Shown: positions 7,525 to 15,365 of the stretch, piece after piece
Numbering within the stretch: position 1 is the stretch's first letter
Layout: every line of letters begins with the position of its first letter
Assembly: GCA_012735315.1 (NCBI GenBank)
Contig: JAAYHS010000012.1
Location: 1-44,140 of the forward strand
Direction: 5' to 3'
Length of the DNA stretch: 44,140 nt
Origin: Bacillota bacterium
Lineage (GTDB): Bacteria; Bacillota; UBA4882; UBA8346
Notes under the pieces: model-generated
The model's input: only the letters and a program-made list of their open reading frames with translations
Told to the model about the DNA's origin: nothing
Databases searched by the model: none
Program-made: the position numbers and the translations under genes

Positions 7525-8061
7525 TTGAAAGGCATCTTCTGGAAAGAAGGAGAATCCTTCTCCAACTCGATGAGTTTAATCGCATTTTTGTTGGTGCGCT
7601 ATCCTGAGATCGGCACGGTACGCTTTGATCCCGAACTTAAAACCCTGCAGTTTTCGTTCATTTTAAATAAAATCCTGTCGGAACCGGAATTCGAGTCTTT
7701 TAAGGAAAGTCTGCTGCTCAGTTTGAACGCCATTTCCGAGATCCAAGAGCGGAATTCGGGGAAAACGCAACTTACCTTTTCAGTCTATGACGGATTGACG
7801 TTCGTAGAGATTTTGCGGGACATTGACTCCTTAAATCAAGAAGAAATCGCGTTGATTATCGGCATCGTCCGCAGTCATTTCGAGGGGGACTTGCTACTGG
7901 ATCAGCAGGAGAATATGCAGGAAGAGGATATTGTTATCCAAGAGGAAATGATCGAGCATATGCTGGAAGATCTTAAGGATTCGCGTCCCGAAAAGAGATT
8001 GATAGGATTTAGAGAGGAAGGCCGGGTATTGATCTTCAACCGGGCCAATTTACCCAAATAA
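7525..8061 (+). CDS. Conserved-position protein downstream of rny, unknown function
   Basis: A 178-residue acidic protein that I do not recognise. It has no signal peptide or membrane helix; the middle is predicted alpha/beta (FVEILRDIDSLNQEEIALIIG) and a very acidic segment (about 130-160, rich in Glu, Gln and Asp) precedes a basic tail ending VLIFNRANLPK. The TTG start follows GGGGGAGG closely. It lies 78 bases after rny and is followed by a clear terminator, so it probably shares the rny transcript and ends the unit. A role tied to RNase Y is possible from position alone. Confidence 0.75.
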   Translation: MKGIFWKEGESFSNSMSLIAFLLVRYPEIGTVRFDPELKTLQFSFILNKILSEPEFESFKESLLLSLNAISEIQERNSGKTQLTFSVYDGLTFVEILRDIDSLNQEEIALIIGIVRSHFEGDLLLDQQENMQEEDIVIQEEMIEHMLEDLKDSRPEKRLIGFREEGRVLIFNRANLPK

Positions 8062-8071
8062 TTTTAAGAAG

Positions 8072-8106
8072 AAAGGGTACTGTTAAACATTTACAGTACC
8101 CTTTTA
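8072..8106 (+). terminator. Intrinsic terminator after the rny unit
   Basis: AAAGGGTACTGT and ACAGTACCCTTTT form a perfect stem of at least nine base pairs around a nine-base loop, ending in TTTT. It lies 11 bases after the stop codon at 8061 and separates rny from ymdB. Confidence 0.88.
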
Positions 8107-8213
8107 ATCGGGGTTTGAGGATTAAAGCCCATAAACAAACGAACCGTTCGGTTGTTGTTGGATTGATGCTTTCAAATAGCGGCGATTTTTCAAAAAAGAT
8201 GGGGGTACATCGG

Positions 8214-8996
8214 TTGTTGAAAATACTGTTTATCGGCGATATAGTTGGAAAACCGGGCCGGAAAATTTTAAAAAAATGTTTACCCGAGATTATCGACGCG
8301 GAAAAAACCGACTTGGTCATCGCCAACGGTGAAAACGCAGCCGGTGGGTTCGGCATAACCTATGATGTCGCCCAGGAAATCCTGGCGGCGGGGGTCGATT
8401 TAATCACCCTCGGAAACCACACTTGGGATAACCGCGAAATCTTTCGGGTTTTGGAAGAAGAACCGAAAGTGGTGCGGCCGGCCAATTATCCGGAAGACAC
8501 TCCGGGACAAGGATTTGCCGTGGTTGAGACCGCCAAGGGAATACCGGTAGGCGTGGTTAATCTTTTGGGCCAAGTTTTTTTAGAACCGTTGCGTTGCCCT
8601 TTTCGAGTCGCCGATGAGATGCTGGCCAAAATAAAAAAACTTACCAAAGTGGCGATCTTCGATATTCATGCCGAAACCACTTCCGAGAAAACGGCTTTGG
8701 GATGGTATTTGAACGGCCGCGCTGCCGCGGTAATCGGCACTCATACTCATATTCCCACCGCGGATGAACGAATTTTACCCAAGGGAACCGGTTATATTAC
8801 CGACGTGGGAATGACCGGTCCGCTCAATTCGGTCCTGGGTATTGACCCGGAGATCGTGATCACTAAATTTTTAACCAAGCGCCCGGTTCGCTTCGAGGTG
8901 GCCTCCGGGCCTAAAAAACTGGATGGAGTAATTCTCGAGATTAACGAATCCGGATTAGCAACCGGTATTAGGAGAATCCAGCGATTTATGGATTGA
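8214..8996 (+). CDS. ymdB: YmdB family metallophosphoesterase (cyclic-nucleotide phosphodiesterase)
   Basis: Dinuclear-metal phosphoesterase; B. subtilis YmdB cleaves 2',3'-cyclic nucleotides, restrains RNase Y and is needed for biofilm and nanotube formation. Visible motifs: FIGDIVGKPGR (first metal Asp), NGENAAGGFG, LGNHTWDN (Asn/His ligands), DIHAETTSEK and GTHTHIPT. I place the start at TTG 8214, eight bases after GGGGG and giving the family N-terminus; ATG 8199 is an alternative and a frame open back to 8115 has no ribosome site. The length of about 260 matches YmdB. Its position after rny fits the known partnership. Confidence 0.92.
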   Translation: MLKILFIGDIVGKPGRKILKKCLPEIIDAEKTDLVIANGENAAGGFGITYDVAQEILAAGVDLITLGNHTWDNREIFRVLEEEPKVVRPANYPEDTPGQGFAVVETAKGIPVGVVNLLGQVFLEPLRCPFRVADEMLAKIKKLTKVAIFDIHAETTSEKTALGWYLNGRAAAVIGTHTHIPTADERILPKGTGYITDVGMTGPLNSVLGIDPEIVITKFLTKRPVRFEVASGPKKLDGVILEINESGLATGIRRIQRFMD

Positions 8997-9035
8997 TGCG
9001 CGGCAAATTATCGTAATGCGGAAAGCATGGGGAAA

Positions 9036-9296
9036 ATGGAAATCATCAAAGTTTCTTCAAAATCCAGACCGAATGCGGTAGCCGGAGCGCTTGCCGGAGT
9101 TATTCGAGAAAAAGGGAGCGTTGAGATTCAAGCGATCGGCGCCGGCGCGATTAATCAGGCTGTGAAGGCGATCGCCATCGCCAGGGGTTTCGTCGCTCCC
9201 AGCGGAATCGATCTGATCTGTATTCCGGCATTCACTGAAATCACCATCGACGGCCAAAATCGGACCGCGGTCAAACTGATGGTGGAACCGAAATAA
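9036..9296 (+). CDS. spoVS: Stage V sporulation protein S
   Basis: Small Alba-like protein of 86 residues, needed for septation control and late sporulation. The family signature AIGAGAINQAVKAIAIARGF and the following VAPSGIDLICIPAFT are intact. The start at 9036 gives the exact family length and leaves GGAAAG ten bases upstream; ATG 9027 would add three residues. It follows ymdB by 39 bases, the conserved rny-ymdB-spoVS order, and a strong terminator follows. Confidence 0.97.
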   Translation: MEIIKVSSKSRPNAVAGALAGVIREKGSVEIQAIGAGAINQAVKAIAIARGFVAPSGIDLICIPAFTEITIDGQNRTAVKLMVEPK

Positions 9297-9328
9297 ACGA
9301 TTGCGCCACGAAAATTCTTTGTTAAAGG

Positions 9329-9357
9329 CGGGGCTTCATGCCCCGTTTTTTGTTTTT
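9329..9357 (+). terminator. Intrinsic terminator after spoVS
   Basis: CGGGGC and GCCCCG pair around a five-base loop and are followed by TTTTTTGTTTTTT, starting 33 bases after the spoVS stop codon. Confidence 0.92.
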
Positions 9358-9553
9358 TATGTTAGCTATCCGGGAAGGAGGCGCGGTTTTTCCATGTTCA
9401 GTTGAATCTTGCGATAATTGCTTAAAGGTAAAACGGGAACGGCTCAGAATTAATCAAGAAACACCTCGGGCTATTAGATTCGAACCAATCAATACGGCAA
9501 TATTTGAAGCTTACTTTATGATACTGAACAACGCAGGAGGGCGCGAATCATGA
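9338..9553 (+). CDS. Doubtful small ORF with Cys-rich motif
   Basis: An open frame of up to 71 codons whose stop codon overlaps the start of the acetyltransferase gene (ATGA). The first ATG lies inside the spoVS terminator, so a true start must be further in, yet no ATG, GTG or TTG stands at a good distance after the GGAGG near 9377. The peptide carries a CSVESCDNC cluster that could bind a metal. I recognise no family. The overlap with the next gene argues for a real translated frame, the missing start against it; it could be a remnant. Confidence 0.25.
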   Translation: MPRFLFFMLAIREGGAVFPCSVESCDNCLKVKRERLRINQETPRAIRFEPINTAIFEAYFMILNNAGGRES

Positions 9554-10089
9554 AATTGGTCGGCAAGAGGATTTACTTGAGAACATTGACGGTAAAGGAT
9601 TTGGAGGACATGGCGCGTTGGAACCGGGACCGGGAATTACAGGAATATGTCGATTGTAACTTGCCTTTGGAGGTTCATCAATTAAAACGATGGTATCATC
9701 AGAATGTTCCCGACCGGCATTATCAAATTTTCGCCATCGTTACTCATGCCGGGCGGTTAATCGGGGATTTGGAGTTGGACCATATTTGTTGGAACAAGCG
9801 CGAAGCCGAACTTAGGATTAGGATCGGGGAAAAGGATTGTTGGGATCAAGGGTTGGGTACGGAAGCGATTCAATTAATCTTCGAGTATTTGCTCGTTACC
9901 AAAAAGTTTAACCGGATTTACTTACGGGTATATAGCTTTAACCGGCGGGCGATACGTTGCTATTTGAAAAACGGCTTCCGGCGCATCGGAATTTTGCGGC
10001 GCCGGGTTGAGGGCTGGAAAGACATTATCTTAATGGAGATTGACCGTACCCTATTTCAAAAAGGGATTCAATCAAAAAATGTCGGTTAA
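9550..10089 (+). CDS. GNAT family N-acetyltransferase (RimJ/RimL-like)
   Basis: A 179-residue acetyltransferase of the GNAT fold that transfers acetyl from acetyl-CoA to an amine. RimL-type features: KRIYLRTLTVKDLEDMARW at the start, the acetyl-CoA-binding region around WDQGLGTEAIQLIFEYLL (about 97-115), and LRVYSFNRRAIRCYLKNGF (about 135-153). The substrate cannot be told. A GGAGG ribosome site precedes the ATG, inside the end of the small frame before it. It is the last gene before spo0A. Confidence 0.88.
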   Translation: MKLVGKRIYLRTLTVKDLEDMARWNRDRELQEYVDCNLPLEVHQLKRWYHQNVPDRHYQIFAIVTHAGRLIGDLELDHICWNKREAELRIRIGEKDCWDQGLGTEAIQLIFEYLLVTKKFNRIYLRVYSFNRRAIRCYLKNGFRRIGILRRRVEGWKDIILMEIDRTLFQKGIQSKNVG

Positions 10090-10161
10090 AAGAATAAAAA
10101 ATTTTTCCACTTTTATCTGGCATTTAAGGAAGATCTCCTTTGCTGATTCAGGTTCCCTGAA

Positions 10162-10191
10162 AAAGGAATTAGCCTTCCGTTTGTCGAAATA
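10162..10191 (+). promoter_or_regulatory. Sigma-H-type promoter of spo0A
   Basis: AAAGGAATT (10162-10170) fits the sigma-H -35 consensus RNAGGAWWW completely. After 12 bases, GTCGAAATA (10183-10191) fits the -10 consensus RNNGAATWW at eight of nine positions. It corresponds to the sporulation promoter Ps of B. subtilis spo0A and lies 38 bases before the start codon. Confidence 0.7.
10182..10188 (+). promoter_or_regulatory. 0A box overlapping the spo0A promoter
   Basis: TGTCGAA is a perfect Spo0A-binding box. It overlaps the -10 element of the sigma-H-type promoter, so Spo0A~P would probably repress or reset its own synthesis here. Confidence 0.65.
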
Positions 10192-10228
10192 TAATCGCTC
10201 AGAAAAGGAATAATTAGGAGGTCCTTCC

Positions 10229-11029
10229 ATGTCGGAGATCAAAATTGTAATCGCTGATAATAATCGGGAACTATGCGCAACTTTGGCGGATTTAATCGAA
10301 CTACACGATGATATGGAGTTGATCGGCGCCGCTTATGACGGAATTGAAGCTTTGCAAATGGTCGAAGAGAAAAAACCGAACGTACTTATTCTGGACATTA
10401 CAATGCCGTACTTGGATGGAATTGGGGTTATGGAGAAATTGGCGGAATTTGAGAATCCTCCGATAGTGATTATTTTAACCGCTTTTGAACAAGAGGCGAT
10501 GATCCAACGTTTAATCGCCATGGGCGCCTCGTATTACATGGTGAAGCCTTTTGACGCCGCAACTCTTATCGAAAGGATTAAGCAATTCGCGGGCGGGCGT
10601 CAAACCTCGCCGTTAAAAGCCATTAAAGCAACGGAAGAACCGGGGATCTATAATTCAAACCGCCGTGAAAAGTCGAGTAATCAACTGGAATTAGAAGTTA
10701 GCAAACTATTTCATGAAATGGGAATTCCGGCTCATTTTCGGGGTTACGCCTACTTGCGGGACGCGATCATCATGGCTGCCCGGGAAGTGGAAGTATTGGG
10801 GAATATCACTAAGAATCTCTATCCCCGGATAGCGGAAAAATATCGTTCCTCGCCCAGCGGAGTGGAATCGGCGATTCGGCATACCATTGAAATCGGTTGG
10901 GAAAGGGGTAATTCCGAATTTATCCGGGAATTTTTCGGCGCTGAAAACGGTAAAAATCGCTTTCCGACAACCGCTTCTTTCATAGCTAAAGTTGCCGATA
11001 AATTAAGACTGGAATCAAAATTGGTTTAA
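10229..11029 (+). CDS. spo0A: Sporulation transcription factor Spo0A
   Basis: Master response regulator of sporulation, 266 residues. The receiver domain (1-120) has the acidic pocket at Asp10, phosphoacceptor Asp56 (LILDITMP) and Lys106 (MVKPFD). After a short linker, the Spo0A-specific DNA-binding domain (about 160-266) shows the recognition region SSPSGVESAIRHTIEIGW. The ribosome site AGGAGGT lies nine bases before the ATG. It has its own sigma-H-type promoter with a 0A box and a terminator, so it is monocistronic. In many Bacillota spo0A follows spoIVB; here it follows a GNAT gene. Confidence 0.98.
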   Translation: MSEIKIVIADNNRELCATLADLIELHDDMELIGAAYDGIEALQMVEEKKPNVLILDITMPYLDGIGVMEKLAEFENPPIVIILTAFEQEAMIQRLIAMGASYYMVKPFDAATLIERIKQFAGGRQTSPLKAIKATEEPGIYNSNRREKSSNQLELEVSKLFHEMGIPAHFRGYAYLRDAIIMAAREVEVLGNITKNLYPRIAEKYRSSPSGVESAIRHTIEIGWERGNSEFIREFFGAENGKNRFPTTASFIAKVADKLRLESKLV

Positions 11030-11063
11030 AAATGAAACTCCGGACCGGATAATCGGCAAATGA

Positions 11064-11092
11064 AAGTCCCTCCCAGGGAGGGATTTCTTTTT
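11064..11092 (+). terminator. Intrinsic terminator after spo0A
   Basis: TCCCTC pairs with GAGGGA in the near-palindrome at 11067-11083 and is followed by TTTCTTTTT. It lies 35 bases after the spo0A stop codon. Confidence 0.88.
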
Positions 11093-11128
11093 AACCGGAT
11101 TTAAGGCGGCGGGATAAAAAAAGTTAAT

Positions 11129-11158
11129 TTGACACGATAAATCCAAAAAGGTTATGAT
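11129..11158 (+). promoter_or_regulatory. Sigma-A promoter of the rlmN operon
   Basis: TTGACA (11129-11134), 18-base spacer, TATGAT (11153-11158). It lies 43 bases before the TTG start of rlmN and directly after the spo0A terminator, so it probably drives the rlmN to stp unit. Confidence 0.75.
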
Positions 11159-11200
11159 AGGGTTATGATATTGATATTAAGGATGGTTTTGGAGAGTTAG

Positions 11201-12223
11201 TTGAACCTTAAAAGCTTATCTTCAGAAGAACTGGCGGATTATTTAACCGCTCTGGGTCTGCCGAAATATCGGAGCAATCAGATCTTTGCCTGGATCTACC
11301 GGCGGAAGGTTTGTTCTTGGGAAGCGATGACCGATCTTCCCTTGGAGTTGCGCCGGTTTTTGGAGGACAAGGGCGTTTCTTTGGGTTGTTTGCCGGTGGT
11401 TTCTCAAGTCCGGGACGCCGGCGGCGCCGTCAAATATCTGTTTGGCCTAGATGATGGAGAAACAGTCGAGGCTGTTTATCTTCCGGAAGCAAATCGCAAA
11501 ACCGTTTGTTTTTCGACTCAGGTCGGCTGTGGAATGGGCTGTTTGTTTTGCGCTACCGGACAACGGGGGATGGTTAGGAATCTTACTCCGGCCGAAATAG
11601 TCGAACAGCCGCTGCGGATTAGCGTTCTGACCGGAGCGAGAATCAATAGTCTGGTGGCGATGGGTCAGGGAGAACCGCTGGCGAACTACGATTCGCTGTT
11701 AAAAGCCGTCGAAATCATCAACGACCCGCGGGGGATGGGAATCGGAGCCAGACATATCACCGTTTCCACCTGTGGGATTATTCCCGGCATCGAAAGGCTG
11801 GCCCGGGAAAAGTATCAGGTTAATTTGGCGATTTCTTTGCATGGCGCCGACGATCAATTGCGCGATTATCTGATGCCGATTAATCGCAAATATCCCCTGG
11901 AACCGTTATTGGAGGCGTGCCGGGATTATATATCCCGCACCAACCGCAGGATTACCTTTGAATATACAATGATCGACGGAATAAATGATCGGCCCAGCGA
12001 TCTGGCGAACCTAATCAAGTTATTATCGGGAATGTTGTGTCACGTGAACTTAATTCCGTTTAATCCGGTTCCCAATTCCGAATTTCGGCGTTCCGGCAAG
12101 GAACGGATTCAAAAATTCGCGGCCGGTTTAAACCGGGCCCATATTAAGACTACGGTACGCAAAGAGCGCGGCGGAACATTGGCGGCCGCCTGCGGCCAAT
12201 TACAAGGAAAAGGCAGTCTTTGA
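11201..12223 (+). CDS. rlmN: 23S rRNA (adenine2503-C2)-methyltransferase RlmN
   Basis: Radical SAM enzyme that methylates C2 of A2503 in 23S rRNA and A37 in some tRNAs. The 340-residue protein has the 4Fe-4S motif CGMGCLFC (CxxxCxxC) near residues 108-115 and the two mechanistic cysteines typical of RlmN: the acceptor Cys late in the chain (AACGQL) and the other in the cluster region. An N-terminal helical domain recognises the RNA. TTG start with GGAGAG upstream. The FHA gene begins one base after the stop codon. Confidence 0.96.
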   Translation: MNLKSLSSEELADYLTALGLPKYRSNQIFAWIYRRKVCSWEAMTDLPLELRRFLEDKGVSLGCLPVVSQVRDAGGAVKYLFGLDDGETVEAVYLPEANRKTVCFSTQVGCGMGCLFCATGQRGMVRNLTPAEIVEQPLRISVLTGARINSLVAMGQGEPLANYDSLLKAVEIINDPRGMGIGARHITVSTCGIIPGIERLAREKYQVNLAISLHGADDQLRDYLMPINRKYPLEPLLEACRDYISRTNRRITFEYTMIDGINDRPSDLANLIKLLSGMLCHVNLIPFNPVPNSEFRRSGKERIQKFAAGLNRAHIKTTVRKERGGTLAAACGQLQGKGSL

Positions 12224-12224
12224 A

Positions 12225-12731
12225 ATGAAAATAATTGAGTTTTTCAGCGATATCTTGCGGGGGATTTTCGGATTTTTCTACGGAACGGATCGAGCGAAGG
12301 AAACGGGCAATGAAGCGCCTACTTTAAAACGGTCGAAGCTCAACCGGAACGCCGCGTCGTTTTCAAACCGGGAAACCGCCGCCGACGAGTCGTTTCCCAC
12401 CAAACAATTTCGTTTCCGGAAAACGGCTCCAAAAGCGTTTTGGGTTTTTACGGTGATTGAAGGAATCGACCGGGGGCGACAATTTGTCGGGGCGGCTCCG
12501 GAGTTAAGGATCGGCAGACAAGCCGAGAATCATATCTGTTTAAGGGATCCTAAAATTTCCCGTTTTCATGCTTTAATCAAGCTCAAAGATTCGCATTTGA
12601 TAATCAAAGATCTCCAAAGCACCAACGGAACCATGATCAACGATACCAAGATTGAGCGGTCCAAACTCAACTCCGGCGATTTGATCAGAATGGGCGATAC
12701 GGTCATCAGGGTCACACAGGAGAAGCGTTAG
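12225..12731 (+). CDS. FHA-domain protein with amphipathic N-terminus
   Basis: A 168-residue protein. Residues 1-20 (MKIIEFFSDILRGIFGFFYG) form an amphipathic, membrane-associating helix; a basic, disordered linker (about 25-70) rich in Lys, Arg and Thr follows; then a forkhead-associated domain (about 75-165) with LRIGRQAENHI, SRFHALI and STNGTMIND, the residues that bind phosphothreonine. FHA partners often dock on autophosphorylated PASTA kinases, and the kinase and its phosphatase are encoded just downstream. Thr residues in the linker are candidate kinase targets. The overall layout resembles FhaB/FipA-type proteins of Actinobacteria, but homology is not claimed. Confidence 0.9.
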   Translation: MKIIEFFSDILRGIFGFFYGTDRAKETGNEAPTLKRSKLNRNAASFSNRETAADESFPTKQFRFRKTAPKAFWVFTVIEGIDRGRQFVGAAPELRIGRQAENHICLRDPKISRFHALIKLKDSHLIIKDLQSTNGTMINDTKIERSKLNSGDLIRMGDTVIRVTQEKR

Positions 12732-12760
12732 GAAGATTAAGACGCAGCAGGGGTGAGTCA

Positions 12761-13453
12761 ATGAGAGTTGCGGGCAGAACCGATCAGGGGAAAGTCAGAG
12801 AATTAAACGAAGACGCTTTCGGTTATCGCGACGGTTTATTCGTGGTGGCCGACGGCATGGGCGGTCATCAGGCCGGAGAGGTCGCCAGCGCGATTGCGGT
12901 TGAAACCATTCTTCAGGCCGATCTCAGCGGTGATATTAAAAAGGCCTTGCAAACCGCCCTTGAGACGGCAAACAAGGCAATACTCAACCAGGCTAACCGG
13001 AGCGAGGATTTCAACGGGATGGGAACCACGGCTGCCGTCTTGTATCTGGAAAAGGAACGAGCCTTTATTACTCATGTCGGCGATAGCCGGGTTTATTATC
13101 TTTCCGGTAGTGTTTTAAAACAATTGACCAGCGACCATTCGTTGGTAAACGAGTTGGTTAAAACCGGCGAAATTACGGTCGAAGAAGCGAGAACTCATCC
13201 TCAGCGCAACATCTTAACCCGCGCCTTGGGTTCTCATGAAACGTTGGATGCGGAAATTCTCGAAATCGAGGTCGCTCCGGGCGATAAGTTTCTTTTATGC
13301 AGCGACGGTTTAAGCGGTACGGTTCCGGAAACGGTCATTAAAGAATATTTAATCCGCGAGGACGATCCGGAAGTAATCGTCGATCAATTGATTAATTACG
13401 CCAACGAATTGGGCGGCGCTGATAATATCACCGTTATTTTGGTCGAGGTTTAA
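12761..13453 (+). CDS. stp: PP2C-family Ser/Thr protein phosphatase
   Basis: Metal-dependent phosphatase (PrpC/Stp/IreP type) that reverses PASTA-kinase phosphorylation. The 230-residue chain has the family motifs: RTDQGKVRELNEDA at the N-terminus, VVADGMGGHQAGE (metal-binding Asp and Gly), THVGDSRVYYL, TSDHS, CSDGLSG and GGADNITVILVEV at the end, carrying the metal-binding Asp. It lies upstream of the kinase, as in most Bacillota, but 210 bases apart instead of overlapping. Confidence 0.95.
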   Translation: MRVAGRTDQGKVRELNEDAFGYRDGLFVVADGMGGHQAGEVASAIAVETILQADLSGDIKKALQTALETANKAILNQANRSEDFNGMGTTAAVLYLEKERAFITHVGDSRVYYLSGSVLKQLTSDHSLVNELVKTGEITVEEARTHPQRNILTRALGSHETLDAEILEIEVAPGDKFLLCSDGLSGTVPETVIKEYLIREDDPEVIVDQLINYANELGGADNITVILVEV

Positions 13454-13663
13454 ATTAATCGGGTTTTTACTGCAGGATTTTATATTGAAGCGCCGAAAAA
13501 AATAGAATCGTAGAAAATTTTGTTTTTATTTAAATGCGGTTGAATTGGATTCCGATTAGAGTTTATTAAGGTCCGATTGTCTTCCGTGTTGGAATGGACA
13601 ATCATGATCACGGTTAATCAGATTCTCTTAATATTAAATTATTGGATGAATTGAGGTGCGGCA

Positions 13664-15304
13664 TTGATCGGTAAAATATTGGGGAACCGATACCGTCTGC
13701 TGGAGTTAATCGGCGAAGGCGGAATGGCGTTAGTCTATAAAGCTGAGTGTTCTCTATTATGTCGAACGGTGGCCGTTAAAATATTACGTCCTCAATACGC
13801 CAGCGACGCCGAATTCGTGGAACGTTTTCATCGCGAAGCCAGGTCGGCGGCCAGTTTATCCCATCCGAACGTGGTCAATATCTTTGATGTAGGCAAGGAA
13901 GACGGGATTGACTACATTGTGATGGAGTATATCCCGGGCGATAATTTAAAGAATATTATCAAACGTGAAGCTCCGATGAGCATCGAACGCGCGCTGGACA
14001 TCACCAGACAAATCGCCGAGGCGTTACACCATGCCCATCAGCGGAATATCATTCATCGCGATATTAAACCCCATAATATTTTGGTGACTCCCGAGGGACA
14101 GATCAAAGTCACCGACTTTGGGATCGCCAGAGCCATCAGCGCCAGTTCGTTTACTCAAGCGGGCATGGTCGTCGGCTCGGTGCAATATTCCTCTCCGGAA
14201 CAGGTTAAGGGGGGAGTGGTCGGTCCCCAGTCGGATTTATATTCGTTGGGCTGTGTGTTATACGAGTTGCTCACCGGGACCATACCTTTTCAGGGCGATA
14301 CTTCGATCTCCATCGCCATGCAGCACTTACAGGGCAATTTGATTCCGATCCGGGAATTGCGGCCGGATATTCCGGCGGCGGTTGAGAAAATCGTGGAACA
14401 GGCGATGGCCAAGGATATTGCGGAGCGTTATCCTTCAGCTTTAGCGATGCTGAAAGATATCAATTTGGTCGAATCGAAAGGTTATCGGAAACATAGATTG
14501 ATTCAGGATGCCGATTTTCCCACTCAAGTTTGGAAATCGGCGCGCAATCCGCACGAAACCGGATCCAAAAGCGATCACAAATGGTTGTCCTGGTTGATCT
14601 TTGGATTTTCGATCAGCATGGTTTTGGTAGGCATTATCGGCTTCATGTTTCTTTATGCGGTGGGTCCGTTTAAGAAGGCGGTGGTGGAAGTCCCCGATCT
14701 GGTTGGGGAGGAATTGGCGGAGGCGCGGCAGTTGGTGAAGGAAGAGGGCTTGAATTTAAGAGTCATCAATTATTTATATAATTCCGAATATCCCAATGGA
14801 ACGATCATTTCCCAACAACCGGCGCCCGGTCAGAAGCGAAGAGCCAACACCGAGGTTGAGGTGGTAGTCAGCAAAGGCCCGCAGTTGGTAAGAGTCCCGA
14901 ACCTGATCGGGAAAAATCAATTGGAAGCGGAATTGGCCTTAGAAGAAGTCGGACTATCCCTGGGTGAAATTTTGGTGGACTCAAGCCCCGAGTACCCCGA
15001 GGGAGTAGTCATCAAGCAACTTCCGGACCGCAACACCCAAATAGAACATGGGGCCAGCGTATCGATTACCTTAAACGTAACTTCGACCAATTTAATCAAG
15101 GTGCCCAATTACATCGGCAGGCCGTTAAGCGAGGTCCGCGACGAACTGCGAAGCTTGGGTTTGGTGTTTAACCAAGCCACGCCTACTCCCAGCAATATTT
15201 ATCCCGAGGGAGTAATCGTGGACCAGCGGCCTTTACCCTATGACCGGGTTCCTTTAGGAACCGCCATGAATTTTATCGTTAGTTCCGGGTCGGATTCGAA
15301 TTAG
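13664..15304 (+). CDS. prkC: PASTA-domain Ser/Thr protein kinase
   Basis: Transmembrane kinase that senses muropeptides or lipid II and phosphorylates cell-division, wall and translation proteins; PrkC triggers spore germination in B. subtilis. Kinase domain at 10-270: glycine loop GEGGMALVY, VAVKIL lysine, catalytic HRDIKPHN and DFGIARA with a Thr-containing activation loop. A membrane helix lies near 307-330. Three extracellular PASTA repeats (about 335-402, 403-470, 471-540) have PxLxGxxxxEAxxxL patterns. The TTG start has GAGGTG upstream. The 210-base gap before it holds no gene; a weak promoter may be present there. Confidence 0.95.
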   Translation: MIGKILGNRYRLLELIGEGGMALVYKAECSLLCRTVAVKILRPQYASDAEFVERFHREARSAASLSHPNVVNIFDVGKEDGIDYIVMEYIPGDNLKNIIKREAPMSIERALDITRQIAEALHHAHQRNIIHRDIKPHNILVTPEGQIKVTDFGIARAISASSFTQAGMVVGSVQYSSPEQVKGGVVGPQSDLYSLGCVLYELLTGTIPFQGDTSISIAMQHLQGNLIPIRELRPDIPAAVEKIVEQAMAKDIAERYPSALAMLKDINLVESKGYRKHRLIQDADFPTQVWKSARNPHETGSKSDHKWLSWLIFGFSISMVLVGIIGFMFLYAVGPFKKAVVEVPDLVGEELAEARQLVKEEGLNLRVINYLYNSEYPNGTIISQQPAPGQKRRANTEVEVVVSKGPQLVRVPNLIGKNQLEAELALEEVGLSLGEILVDSSPEYPEGVVIKQLPDRNTQIEHGASVSITLNVTSTNLIKVPNYIGRPLSEVRDELRSLGLVFNQATPTPSNIYPEGVIVDQRPLPYDRVPLGTAMNFIVSSGSDSN

Positions 15305-15365
15305 CGGAAGTTATCAATAAAAATAAAAAGGAAATCGTTATTCTGGAAATTAGGTAGGCTGGAAT

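Noticed and set aside
9470-9510. tRNA T-arm-like GGTTCGAATC on the minus strand
   Set aside because: The flanking bases do not pair as a T-stem and no acceptor, D or anticodon arm can be drawn. No tRNA or rRNA gene was found anywhere in the window.
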